From Bimuria novae-zelandiae CBS 107.79 (Eukaryota > Ascomycota > Dothideomycetes > Pleosporales > Didymosphaeriaceae), in assembly GCA_010015655.1 (NCBI GenBank), contig ML976686.1:160190-224189 (forward strand): a DNA stretch of 64,000 nucleotides, read 5' to 3'. Shown piece by piece: positions 1 through 10,149 of the stretch. Position 1 is the first letter of the stretch. Each line of letters begins with the position of its first letter. The notes below the pieces were generated by a model that was not told where the DNA came from, made no database searches, and was given only the letters and a program-made list of their open reading frames with translations. The position numbers and the translations under genes were made by a program.

Positions 1-482
1 CCTTTCTCATCCATATTGTACGTTTGTTCAGGTTGTATGCCGTATTTGTTGATTCTGTCGTACAAAAGTTGAAAGTAGAGCTCATATTTGCCCTTTGTAT
101 CAGCGTTGTGGCGATTGGTATCAAGCCCTGTTGACCAGCGCGATATGAGGTCCTCTTTGTAGCGCTGCACAAAGCGACTGACCCAGCTCATTGAGACCTC
201 CTTGTGAGCAATATTTGACGCGAAATTTCTCATCATATGGCGTGTAGGAGGTAGCCCACGCTCAGTCAGTTGGTGTATGTATTGTAGGAGCTCTCTCTCT
301 TGGTTTGGGTGGAGATTTCTGCGATTCTTGTCGGCAACTTGACGCGCTTGTGATGCGCGTTGGTGCCGCCGAGTCAATGTAGAGCGCACAACACTAAATC
401 TTTTTGCGATTTCTGTATACGTAAAATGTTCTCCTGGTTCTAGCGATTCGATTGCTTGTAATGCGGCGTCAATTGGATCCAT
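1..482 (-). CDS. pogo/Fot1-type transposase, N-terminal part (cut by window edge)
   Basis: The frame is open from an ATG at 482-480 to the window edge, giving 160 codons without a stop. It starts MDPIDAALQAIESLEPGE, then has a psq-type helix-turn-helix (about residues 20-45) and a CENP-B-type helix-turn-helix (about 55-115, with PPTRHMMRNFAS and SWVSRF). The last visible part, NMDEKG, is where the DDE catalytic domain of this family begins. It is clearly related to the degraded transposase at 53701-55560, and the start is chosen by that match. Unlike the other transposons here it shows no RIP-type stops in the visible part, so this copy may be young or intact. The catalytic domain lies outside the window, so activity cannot be judged. 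Confidence 0.85.
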   Translation of the reverse strand, partial: MDPIDAALQAIESLEPGEHFTYTEIAKRFSVVRSTLTRRHQRASQARQVADKNRRNLHPNQERELLQYIHQLTERGLPPTRHMMRNFASNIAHKEVSMSWVSRFVQRYKEDLISRWSTGLDTNRHNADTKGKYELYFQLLYDRINKYGIQPEQTYNMDEK

Positions 483-566
483 ATTGGTGTAGTGGTGTAG
501 GTGCAAAGTTTGGTGTTGTATCGCGCGCGCGTTAACTGACTGCGCGCGTTGAGTGCCAAGACACGG
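1..566 (-). mobile_element. pogo/Fot1-like DNA transposon, 5' end
   Basis: Contains the transposase start plus about 85 bases of 5' leader rich in alternating GC (cgcgcgcgcgttaac near 523-536). The outer boundary is inferred to be just before the TATA at 567-570, where the adjacent MITE begins. The other terminal repeat is outside the window, so the exact end is unproven. Confidence 0.5.
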
Positions 567-804
567 TATACGAGGAGCTCGTTTTTAGTGAGGCATATGC
601 CAAGATTTTTCGATCAGACAGCCCAACATCAAAACCCTTTAAAAAGATTATTAAAGAAATTTAAATATGTGAGAAAATAGCACGGAATCTCTCTTTTAGC
701 TCTTGAAGTTTTATAAATTAATATTTGATATTGCGGTTGTAATGCAGCACTGTTACATTGAAAAACCTTGGCATATTTCTCACTAAAAACGAGCTCCTCG
801 TATA
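567..804. mobile_element. MITE with long terminal inverted repeats, TA target
   Basis: Bases 571-610 and the reverse complement of 761-800 match at 37 of 40 positions; both begin cgaggagctcgtttttagtg. Both ends are flanked by TATA, giving a ~230 bp element with a TA-type target duplication, as in the Tc1/mariner/pogo superfamily. The interior (611-760) has no credible reading frame. It lies directly beside the pogo end. It is non-autonomous; no related full-length element is visible in the window. Confidence 0.8.
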
Positions 805-1887
805 ACCCCACCGCTTGCGACTTCTTCTCCACACACTCCTTCGCCGCTTCTCACGACGTTTCGTTTATTGCACTATTCCTACCATCTATACCAATCCCCT
901 AAATACGACACCCATAAGCCGCGTTGCACTACCATCTGCTTCCATGCTTATCGATGAGGAACATCAGGACGGACTGCTTGCGGTGGGGTCCACGAGGCAT
1001 ATGTCCTGTAAATTTGGGCTGATTTATGACGATTTACTCGAGGCTGCGACAGCTGAGTAACCTGTCTCGGCATACTTGTTTTCAAGGCCGTCAGTGCAAT
1101 TTATAAAGCGATATTGAGGGCGCGTTAACTTATAGCCACACCTGACAGTAAGCGCTTGAGGACAGAAGGAACTGTGCTAGGTATAATATGAACGCTACCA
1201 TAGGCACATCTCGCGATTGCATTGATAGGTGATTACTCTTCCTGAACTACCCAATTGAACAGCTTCTTGAAGATGCTGAGCTTTAGAAAAGTTTGGTTAT
1301 AGCACTAGGCGGCAAAAAACACAGTGCAGTGAGTGGAACCTTAAAAATAGTATTGAAGGACTACCAGTTGCCGACGCGTGACTTACCAAACCTTAGAATA
1401 CTGGTAAAGATGGCCATACCGTGCGTTGATATCTCGAGAGGCTGTTTTGCCCTTTCTTTCCACCTCAGGCTTCCGCTTGCTTTGTGTGAGCGTCTGCAGT
1501 ATTTGGGAAAGGAGTTATTAGATGATTCTGATGAGGTATTCCTGGGAATAGGTTGGTGATCAATTAATGAATGAACCGAAAGATATACTACTCGATCTGA
1601 GTTCGTAATTTATTCAAACGACCATATCCGTGACAACCAACTATAAAACCGTAATGCTGTCCATAAAAACCATGACTTACATGTCCTTGAGCCTTCAAAA
1701 CTCGTGCGCATATGCAACAGGAGCGTCGTGGTGGCGATGTAATTTGGCGGACAATTGGTGTTAAGTGACGGACCGTGGTTCGCCGCAAACATGGCATACA
1801 AGGCACCTTTGCCGCAATCCACACTTCCAGCCACCTCCAACACATCCTCAGCTACATGCTCACAAGGTGGCCACACACCACAATACC
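805..1887. other. No supported gene
   Basis: Normal base composition. Short open frames exist, for example 939-1060 starting at an ATG (MLIDEEHQDGLLAVGSTR) and an ATG-less frame around 1293-1559 ending in DDSDEVFLGIGW. They resemble protein but have no recognisable family or splice-joined structure. They may be pieces of a decayed gene; I do not call one. Confidence 0.3.
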
Positions 1888-2567
1888 CTAGACCATCACG
1901 CGCTTCTTGTGCATGAGAGTGCAACGCTTGTCGCTACACTTGACGCCGATCATTGCGCGCGGGCACATTGCCTGTGTTCTATCTTCCTGCTCCTTAACAT
2001 CTGCCTTCGTCTCCACCTTCGGCTTATTAAGACGACGATCCTCGTCGATGTCGACGTTGCCCATAAATGCGGCGAGCTCTTCCATTGCGTTGTTGCGCTT
2101 GGTGAGCTCCTCCAGCAGAGCTGCGACATGCCCTTCATTCTGGGCGAGCTGCGCATGAAGATCCGCGATCTGTTAGCCGTGGGCATTGTTCAAAGCGGCG
2201 AGTTGTTACTCGAGTGTCTCACCTGCTCCTGGGAGCTCTCCTCTAGCGTCTCATAGTTCTCGTTGGAGACGTTGAGCTCTTGCTGGAGCTGCTCGCTCTT
2301 GGCATTGAGCTGCTCGTTCTCGGCCTTGAGCTCCTCTTTCTCTTCGTCAGTGGCGCCGTCGCTGCTGATGTCGCGGATGACGGCGAAGAGAGAAGCGTTC
2401 TCCTCGGCCTGGCTCTTCATGATGACATCGTCCTTATCAAGCAAGGAATGTAAGTTCTCGTTGGCAATTACGACCTTGTTTTTGACAACCTGGAGCTTCG
2501 CGTTCTTCTCCATGAGATCTTTGATGAAAACCGCGGCAGAGGCGGCGGACTTGAACGCCCAATCCAT
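1888..2567 (-). CDS. Coiled-coil protein with C-terminal CCCH-type zinc finger
   Basis: Two exons, 2567-2223 and 2169-1888, joined over a 53-nt intron (donor GTGAGA, branch CTAAC, acceptor CAG), give a 208-residue protein. Residues ~15-150 are dense in Glu, Lys, Gln and Leu, with heptad-like segments (EEKEELKAENEQLNAKSEQL) suggesting a coiled coil. The C-terminus has C184-x8-C193-x4-C198-x3-H202, a CCCH finger pattern with slightly short spacing; such fingers usually bind RNA, but that role is inference. The ATG at 2567 is the first in frame. The frame stays open upstream (CPVLEDIIESTH precedes it), so an earlier exon is possible. A second coiled-coil/Cys-rich gene on the same strand lies 1.2 kb upstream, suggesting a small local family. 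Confidence 0.65.
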
Positions 2568-3734
2568 GTGGGTGGATTCGATGATGTCCTCAAGGACTGG
2601 ACATCGGTGAGCTAAAGCTACGCAAGACTAAGGTGGATATGTACAATGACCCGGAACAAAGCAAGCTGAACCTGGTGTCGATCGACTATAGTTAGTGACG
2701 GTCTGCAGCGCAAAGCCTGTGCGGTCACAGTGGAAAAATTGGGGTTGTTCGATTGTGGCGCGGGGTTACGGTGTATGAGGTGAAGAATTGAGAGTGGACA
2801 CATGTGCAAGCGCGGGCTCAAGGTCGCGCTGAGGCGCGCAGAACAGTGACCTCATACCACCTGAGGTAGTCCCGCAAATTTCGCGAGGTTGAACTGCAGA
2901 GCACAGACACAGGCAAGAGCGGTGGGCCTCGCCGATTCTAGTAAGAGCGCTGTGAAGGCGCAAATTAAGGACCTAAGATCGGCAAAGAGCAGCCGAGTGC
3001 TGATGCCAAAGATAACATCGACAACGGCAAATTCGAGGAATTGATAAGTCAAAGCAGAACCAGTTGATAACCCTTAGAAGAATGAAATGAGCGTTTGACG
3101 GAACGGCCACCCATAATTTACGGACTATAGTACAATAAAGAAGAGCCAAAAGCGTGCATGAGGAGTATGTCGACATCTTTTCTGGTGGTGGGGCAGGAGT
3201 TTTAGGTGAAAACGTAAAGAACATGGATGGCGGAAGAGAATTTGTGTAGTCTATTTGCACTGATTTTGGCAATGTAGAGTGTCTATAGGAGACGTCTACT
3301 TGTACATTCATCGTTATCAGTACACTGTGATGTGATACAAAGAGCATCGCTTGGGTGCATTGGTTAGAAAAGCTGACTTTCGCTCGTATATTGAACATGC
3401 TACTCCGAAATAATTTCGTTCAGATATTATGAATGTCTAAATAACACCCTGAGAAAGGAACATGCCCTTGGTGCAGATAAAATTAGTGCAGCCATCATCA
3501 CCAGAGCTAGTTCGTCAGAGCGCTATAAGACTGCAATACCATCTACAACAAACTGTTGAACTCCGATTTATTGAGATGCGCATCCTCAGGGCTGACAACT
3601 AGCCATGCGTCGTGGACGAAAGGCTCTCCGGGGGCAACAAAGCCAATAACCAACGGCAACACGCATGAGACTGCTCTCACATTGACTAGGAGGAATTCCT
3701 GCGCGAAGCATGAAATCCTCGTGGGTCTCTGACG
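2568..3734. other. Intergenic, no supported gene
   Basis: Normal composition between two minus-strand genes. Open frames on both strands lack family resemblance, splice logic or coding-like composition. Part of it may be the 5' leader or first exon of the downstream coiled-coil gene, whose frame stays open to about 2635. Confidence 0.3.
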
Positions 3735-4984
3735 CTAGTCCTTCTCGTTCTCGGCGTTTTTGGCCTCAAGCTCGACAGGCGAGGGTCCTTGGGGCTTCAC
3801 CTCTAGCGCAGTGTAGTTAATCATATGGTGGAAGCCGTCGTGCTCGTGTGCGAAAGTGTAGTCGATGTTCTTGCCTGCACATTGCGTATAAGTTTGGGGT
3901 GAGGGAGGGTCTGGGAAGTTCTGGATACATACAAGAGTTGCCGTCGAAGTTCTTGCACATGGCGCGCTTGCAGCCGTCGGTCTTTTTCCTCAGCTGGCAG
4001 TTGCGGCAAGATCCCCCGTTATCGTTGTCGCACAGCCAGCCCTTGGTGAAGCACTGTGTGCATGGAACGACTTTGTTGGAATGCGTGAGCTTAGCTTTCT
4101 TCGCCATGGGAAGTGCGCCAGCGTTAGGAGCTGAAATAGATGAAGTGGACCTGGACAGTGTAAGAGATGAACAGCCGACAATATCGGAATGTTTTCACTT
4201 ACTGGGCGTCGTTATTCTCGTCGTTGTCATGAGCTCTCTTGCGAATATCAAGCTTGATTCCCTTCTGGGTCACGGCAAGAAGGATCTGCAAAGCACTGAC
4301 ATGACCATGAGCCTGTCTAAGCTGTCGCGCCGCTTGTTCGCTGTCCCAATGGAACTTGAAGATCTGTAGTGACATCTTCTCCGTATCTTTGTCATGAGTG
4401 GAGATGTCAGCCTTGAGACCTTTGATCTCCTCATCTCGTTCAGTACGCATCATCAGCTGGCGAGTGTTCAAGTCTATGATCTCGCGATTCTTCTCGTCCA
4501 GAGTTCGCTCATGCCCCCGAGACTGGCCTAGGTGGGCCAACTTCTAGTTCTTCTCGTTCTCTTCAGCTTTCTCTTTAGCCGCTGTTGCTTTCTTTTCTGC
4601 CGTCTCGGCTTCGTGAATGCGTTCGTGGAGTTCGATGATCGCCGCCTCGTCCTTGTCCGCTCGCGTATTCGCAGCCTTGAGCTGTAGCTCCAAGTCTTCT
4701 ACCCGCTTATCCATAGAAGCAGCAATGGAATCCGAGGTGTTCGGCGCCTCTGTGGTGGGTTGAGCTAATTCTTCGTTGTTTGCCTGCTCGCCATTGGCCT
4801 GAAGTGCGGCCTCTGCCTCGTCCGCCCGCTCGTTCGCGCTCGCGAGGGCCTTCTTCAGGTCGCCGATCTCCTTTCGCAAATCCGCCGTATCTTTGGTGAG
4901 CCCAGAGATGCGCAAAATAGACTCTGCGGGGCCTATCGTGGTCTTGCGCGCCCTCATATTGCGTCCAGTTCTGGGTTGAGACAT
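3735..4984 (-). pseudogene. Coiled-coil / six-cysteine cluster protein, interrupted by one TAG
   Basis: Three exons (4984-4203, 4150-3933, 3874-3735) with clean introns of 52 nt (GTAAGT...CCAG) and 58 nt (GTATGT...GCAG) encode 379 codons. Codon 147 is TAG (4546-4544), in the middle of an otherwise continuous coiled coil: EENEKN, stop, KLAHLGQ. No donor site near it would let an intron remove it, and a CAG-to-TAG change would explain it. After a long coiled coil (~30-250), the C-terminal part has C291-x2-C294-x6-C301-x7-C309-x2-C312-x8-C321, close to the fungal Zn2Cys6 spacing, then C326, C334 and a His-rich segment. It may be a recent pseudogene, a strain-specific null allele or a base-call error; everything downstream, including splice sites, is preserved. 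Function unknown. Confidence 0.65.
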
Positions 4985-6147
4985 TGCCAGGTGTATAAAT
5001 GCGGCTGTATTTCGGGTGGTAGATTAGCAGGTCAATGAGTAGGTAGTTTGTCGAAGAAGATTTCGCTGCTAAATAAATCGCGTCTAACAGTATCAGTGGG
5101 GTTGACACACTGCCTGTTGCCTTTCTGCCTGCGCACTTGCACCTGGGCACCTATGCACCCGTGCACCTGGACAGGCGCGTCGTCACGTGAAGCTGTCAAA
5201 GCAGGCGCGGTGCACACAGTGAAGAACAAGTGCACACGCTTCGTGTGCCGTTCTTCGTGCGTGTCACATAAATCCTGCCCACGCTACGACCTCAACACCG
5301 GACCTCGTTGAATCATTCCACTGCACTGCTACTGTGACGCATGCCAATTTGGGGGCTCAGAACTTTGCCTGAACTATGTTGGAGCTCGTGCTGGGACATA
5401 TGCGGTATGGCGGTCCGGCATCTTCTTGATGTTTTATCCCCCCAGAGCTTGATACTCTGCGCGCGATCCTGCATGTGCCGTCATGGCTAGCGTGTATTCT
5501 GGTGCCTTTATTATCGAAAAGTGCATGGCAACCTGCTACTAGATCGGTCCGTATAGTTATTTCCTGGCATGGGCGTCTCTCTATCTCTATGTTATGAATG
5601 CCACAATTTCTTTGTCCAAGGTACCCTGGTGTGAACAGCGGATATCGATACTACCAGCTCTTTTATTGGTTTCTTGCAGATATTTAGCGCGTCAGGGATG
5701 AAACTAAGTATATCTTACGTAGCCACCGGCAGATGCTGTTGAACTGACGAAGACATTAAAAAGAGAATCGCACCTGGCCTGCAACCGGAGCATTCTGACT
5801 TAACTGGCGACCACCATTTTCATTCTTCTCCTAAGGCCACAGAGCCGACACCTCTTGTAGTCTTTGGTGCATCGTACTGGGGGTTTCGTGAGGGCCAAAT
5901 ACGAGACACCTGGCGAGGTAATCTCAGAGTCACCTCCCTACAACCGCGTACCGATCTTTCTGCCGCTCACGAAATTTTTCGGAAGTTGTCTTCTTAGCCA
6001 AAACTCGGTATCTACTCCGAAGCACGATGCCGGTGGGGTAGTGCGGGGAACTCCGACGACGGCGCTCCCCAACTACCCCTCCATCCCATTTTCCATACTC
6101 ACTCGCCTCGTCACCTGCACTCATCCCTATAACGTCTTTCCTCCAAG
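4985..6147. other. Intergenic between a minus-strand and a plus-strand gene
   Basis: Divergent promoter region of the coiled-coil gene and the alcohol dehydrogenase. I see no transposon ends or RNA gene. The stretch 5100-5300 is rich in short tgcacc/gcacctg words but lacks a coding pattern. Regulatory sites cannot be assigned from sequence alone. Confidence 0.4.
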
Positions 6148-7200
6148 ATGTCAATACCATCCACCCAGACAGTCGCCTGGATCGAAAACCCTGGGCAATC
6201 CGGCAAACTCATCATCCGCTCCGACGCCTCTATCCAAGAGCCTTCGGAAAATGAAGTCCTAGTCAAGCTCCAGCATTCAGGCATCTGCCATTCCGACTGC
6301 CACAACGTTTATGGTCAGGGCAAGTACACCGAGATACCCGGCCATGAAGGTGTGGGTGAGGTCGTCAAGCTCGGGCCTGGCGCGAAGGAGGAGTTGATGG
6401 GGAAAAGAGTGGGGATCAAGTGGCTGTACAGCAGTTGCAAAGAATGCTCAGGATGCAAGAAGGGCAACATCAACAACTGCGCGAAACAGTCGAATACTGG
6501 GAGAACGACGTTGGGAACACTGCAACAATACGTGGTTGCGCACGGCGACTTTGTAACGCTGATTCCGGACGGGGTGAAGAGCGAGGTTGCGGCGCCGTTG
6601 CTGTGCGCGGGATTGAGTCTTGCGGGAGGGGTGAGCAAACTACAGCCTGAGGTGCAGCCTGGTGACTATGTTGTTATCGTGGGGGCCGGAGGCGGTTTAG
6701 GGCACATTGGCGTGCAGATTGCGACTATCAAGGGCTACAAGGTCATCGCCATCGATGGCGGAGCTGAGAAGGAGAAGCTGGCGAAAGAGATGGGTGCAGC
6801 GGCGTTCATCGACTTCACGAAGCAAGATGTTGTGCAAGCGGTCAAGGACCTGACAGATGGTGAAGGAGCTCACGGCGTCATCTGCGTGGCTGGTAGCGAG
6901 AGAGCTTACGAGCAAGCGACTGAGCTGGTTAGGAACAACGGGGTTTTCGTATGCGTTGGGCTGCCACCATCTACCTACATGTTCCCCATGTCGCCCATCC
7001 ACATCGCCAATCGGGGCCTCGTCATTAGGGGTAGTTCGACGGGAACGGCGGAACAGATGGACGAGCTCTTGCAACTCGCCAAGGAAGGAAAGATAACGCC
7101 AAAAATCGAGGTTTTCGATTTCGAGGAATCTCCGAAAATCATCCAGGAGCTGAATAAGTATGAGGTCACGGGAAGGAAGGTCGTCCGGGCTCCAGCATAA
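6148..7200 (+). CDS. Zinc-dependent alcohol dehydrogenase
   Basis: A single-exon 350-residue protein of the medium-chain dehydrogenase family, the usual length for yeast-type ADH. These cytosolic enzymes interconvert primary alcohols and aldehydes with NAD(H). Catalytic zinc ligands are visible as C47 (GICHSDCH), H66-E67 (GHEGVGEVV) and C153 (LLCAG). The structural zinc cysteines are C97, C100, C103 and C111. The Rossmann motif GAGGGLG is at 179-185, and D203 in VIAIDGG at the end of the second strand favours NAD over NADP. The ATG at 6148 follows caag and starts the conserved N-terminus. It converges on the VAO-type oxidase gene, with 201 bp between the stop codons. An alcohol or aldehyde link with that oxidase is plausible but inferred. 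Confidence 0.93.
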   Translation: MSIPSTQTVAWIENPGQSGKLIIRSDASIQEPSENEVLVKLQHSGICHSDCHNVYGQGKYTEIPGHEGVGEVVKLGPGAKEELMGKRVGIKWLYSSCKECSGCKKGNINNCAKQSNTGRTTLGTLQQYVVAHGDFVTLIPDGVKSEVAAPLLCAGLSLAGGVSKLQPEVQPGDYVVIVGAGGGLGHIGVQIATIKGYKVIAIDGGAEKEKLAKEMGAAAFIDFTKQDVVQAVKDLTDGEGAHGVICVAGSERAYEQATELVRNNGVFVCVGLPPSTYMFPMSPIHIANRGLVIRGSSTGTAEQMDELLQLAKEGKITPKIEVFDFEESPKIIQELNKYEVTGRKVVRAPA

Positions 7201-7401
7201 TATCAAGGGACCGTGGGAGTTTCATAAACCGGTGCGTGGACAAGGGTAATACGTGAGTAGGATATACCCAGGGAGATTGCAAGTATATGAGGTCTCAAAA
7301 TGTCGCCAACAATGTGTTCACGCTAAGCCGCCGCTCTCGATGCGCATGTCTCTGCAATGAACTCCAAAAGCTGATTCGAGTGTACAATATGCCTCGCTGC
7401 G

Positions 7402-9310
7402 CTAGATCCTTGAGCCTCCACTTACTGGTGCAACACCATTACCTTCGGTGCTCGTTTCCCCACCTTTGAGTTCCCAGCCACGATTTCTATACCTCTTGGG
7501 CCATATGCCACACCTTCCGGGCGCAAGGATGCCGTTCGGGTCTAGTGTGTCTTTGAGTTGATTGTTGAACTTCATCAACGCGTTGCCGTTCCAACTGTAA
7601 GTCCGAGCTACCTGATCCATAAACGCGAGGTGCGTGCGGTACTCGCCGTACCCAAGTGCTGCAGCGTCGTCGATCATATCCCTACGCGTATCATGTTAGC
7701 TCGCACTTCTACTCCAATTCAAACGAAATTACTGCAGGCACGTACCGCAGGCACTTCTCTGCTCTCTTCTTCATGGCCTCGTCTTCAGAATCGAAAACGA
7801 TCTCAACGATGAGATGCATCTCTCTTAAACCCACACAGAAGGCAGGCATTAAATCGATACCCGCCTCTGCATGCCTCTTCTTCGCTAGAGCCCACAGGTT
7901 TTCTGCGTCTTTACCTCTGATAGGCGAGACGGGACTGAAGGCGATGTGCGAGCCGTTCGGCATCCAATTCACCCACTTCAGCTCCTCCAAGTCAGGTGTT
8001 CCGCTTGCGATACGATCACGCGTCCAAAAGTACTCGTCATCAGGCATCGTAGAAGGATCAACCTTCCTGCAGCCCGGAATACGGCGAAATTCCTTGTCAA
8101 TGATGTCGAGCTTGTAACGGCGAATGTGCGCCGGACCGTAGGACATACCGAAATACACCCATGCGCATTCGCCTATGTTGGTCTCACGAAGGTGCTTGCG
8201 CACAACGTCGTCAGGCATAGGATCGCTGCCTGTGTAGTACTTCGTGCGCGGGTGCCCTTTTACCGACAACATCTGCAGCCCGTGACGTAGTTGCGCGACG
8301 TTCTCCAGGATCATCGAGATGCGTAGCGGACGGATGATCTCGATTAGCGCCGCCAGATCCTCCTCTTTCGCAAATGTATACATATATGACTCAAAGCCGC
8401 CGGGGTTCGGCATGAGCGTCATACCCATCTTCGTCACGATGCCGAGGTTCGATTGCGAGAAAATGCCATCGTTGTAAGGCCCGAACCCGTATGGGAAACA
8501 CTGCCAAGTGTTTTCTCCGCCGACGCCGAGCGCGCCCATACCGGTTCTCATGACGCTGACGTCGCCGTTGGAGTCTAGACCTGGAAGGACGACTTCTAGC
8601 CCGGAGTGGCATGCCCAGTGGTCTCCGTACGGCGTGTATCCTACGCCTCGATCCAGGGTGTTTCCGACGACGCTGCCGCCTCCGAGATCAGGTGTGTCAA
8701 TCCACATCTTATCGTCGAGCCCGCGCTTTACAAGCTCCTCATGGAGCGCGTAGAACGTCACACCCGGTTCTACAAGACAGGTGAAGCCATCGGGGTTGAT
8801 GTCTAGAATCTTGTTCATCCACCGTCCAAGATCAATGGTGACGGACCCACGAACTCGTGGGGCGGAGCCGCCGTACCCTAGATTTCGCCCAACGCTGATC
8901 GGAAAGATGGGAATGAGGTGCTTGTTCGCCCATTTCACGATGAGCTTCACGTCCTCTACGGAACCGGGGTACACAACAGCGGATGCTATGAACTCTTCGG
9001 AGGAGAAGATCGGCATCATGTCGTGCGTATTGGAGTGTTCCATGTACCAGCCGTTCTTGATCTGTTTGTCATTGAGCTGAACATGCTCTGCGCCGATCAG
9101 GGTGCGCAGTTCGTCGATTGCAGAGAGGAAGGCCGATTTGGAGATTCCTTGTGGGACGGGGAGGCCGCGCTGGAGGGTCACGGTGTCCGCCACGGTCTTT
9201 CCATCGTAGACGAGGGACTTGGCGTGGGTCGCTTTGTGGAGGAGGCGTGCTGGTATTCCGCTATGTGCGGCATCGAGTGTTGGGGTTGCTGGGAGCTCTG
9301 AAGGTGCCAT
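7402..9310 (-). CDS. Vanillyl-alcohol-oxidase family flavoprotein
   Basis: Exons 9310-7746 and 7681-7402 join over a 64-nt intron (donor GTACGT, branch GCTAAC, acceptor GTAG) to give 614 residues; characterised VAO has 560. The family oxidises para-substituted phenols such as vanillyl alcohol, releasing H2O2. Visible features are the PCMH-type FAD domain (~100-300, with SVGRNLGYGG and PDLGGGSVVGN), the motif PNGSH whose H454 aligns with the His that binds FAD covalently in fungal VAO, and GYGEYRTH with Y536 and R537 matching the catalytic Tyr/Arg pair. The last three residues are SRI, an acceptable type-1 peroxisome signal, which fits a peroxisomal H2O2-producing oxidase. The start at 9310 is the only sensible ATG. 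Real substrate unknown; it could also be a 4-cresol or eugenol oxidase type. Confidence 0.9.
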
Positions 9311-10149
9311 TGTACAAATCGTAAGACTGCTCGAAGCCGATAGGACGCCTCGACGAAGAACACTAGGCTGAAAGTAAAGAAAATGAGAGGCGTTGTGCGT
9401 CTTGTAGCGCTTCTTTCTCAAAGCAATAGCAACAACTGGAGATTGCGGGGCTAACCAAAGGTGCTGATCACTTTGGAGTATGCAGTGTAAGACTTGAAGC
9501 CTCGAGAGAGGTTGTCGATCTCAGGAAGCTCGAACAACCCTACAAGATCGTGTTCTAGAGGTTCCGAGTTTCTCAATGAATCTACGGGCTTTTAATCCTA
9601 CTGTTTGGTGAACACGAAAGTTTGGGCATGCGGAGCCCCTGCATTTGCGGGGTAGTATCCCGCCAAGTCAAGGTATCGAACTCCATACTCTTTGTGGGGC
9701 ATAAGGCTCCTGCGTGAGAGCATATGCTACCAGTTAGTTCCCATCGTGGGCTCTTTTTCCATCGTTTGTCCTCCAGAATTATACGCGCAGGTAGGAAAAT
9801 ACAACAGAACCCTTCGTACTGCGAGGTCCTGCAATGACAGAGTTCCCAAACATAAGGTATCGCAGGAGATCCAATCACCTTTAAGATTTGGCCAGCCCGA
9901 GGGAACGATTCGTAAGGATAGCCCTGATGGCAAGATGTGGATAGAGTGCGGAGCTGAATGGACGCGACGCGACTTGTGAAAGTAAGCTTGCTGCGCTAAG
10001 TCTTGTTGGGCTAGCGTATATCACTGGGAAAATCTCCATCGGAACAGGCCTCAGTCAATCCATCAACTACACGTTCGTTACCATCCTGGTACTCATGCTG
10101 CATCGATAATATTTGCGTCGGTTCATTTTTGTTTTCGCGAGTATCTAGC
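9311..10149. other. Divergent intergenic region
   Basis: Lies between the minus-strand VAO-type gene and the plus-strand DWF1-like gene, so it should hold both promoters. No credible reading frame, repeat or RNA gene is seen. Confidence 0.4.

Noticed and set aside
1293..1559. 88-codon open frame ending in DDSDEVFLGIGW
   Set aside because: It starts at TTG, has no recognisable family and no spliced extension; it could be a gene remnant but cannot be supported.
2973..3398. 141-codon minus-strand frame
   Set aside because: Composition is unlike the neighbouring genes, no homology is recalled, and it lies in the intergenic gap of two well-modelled genes.
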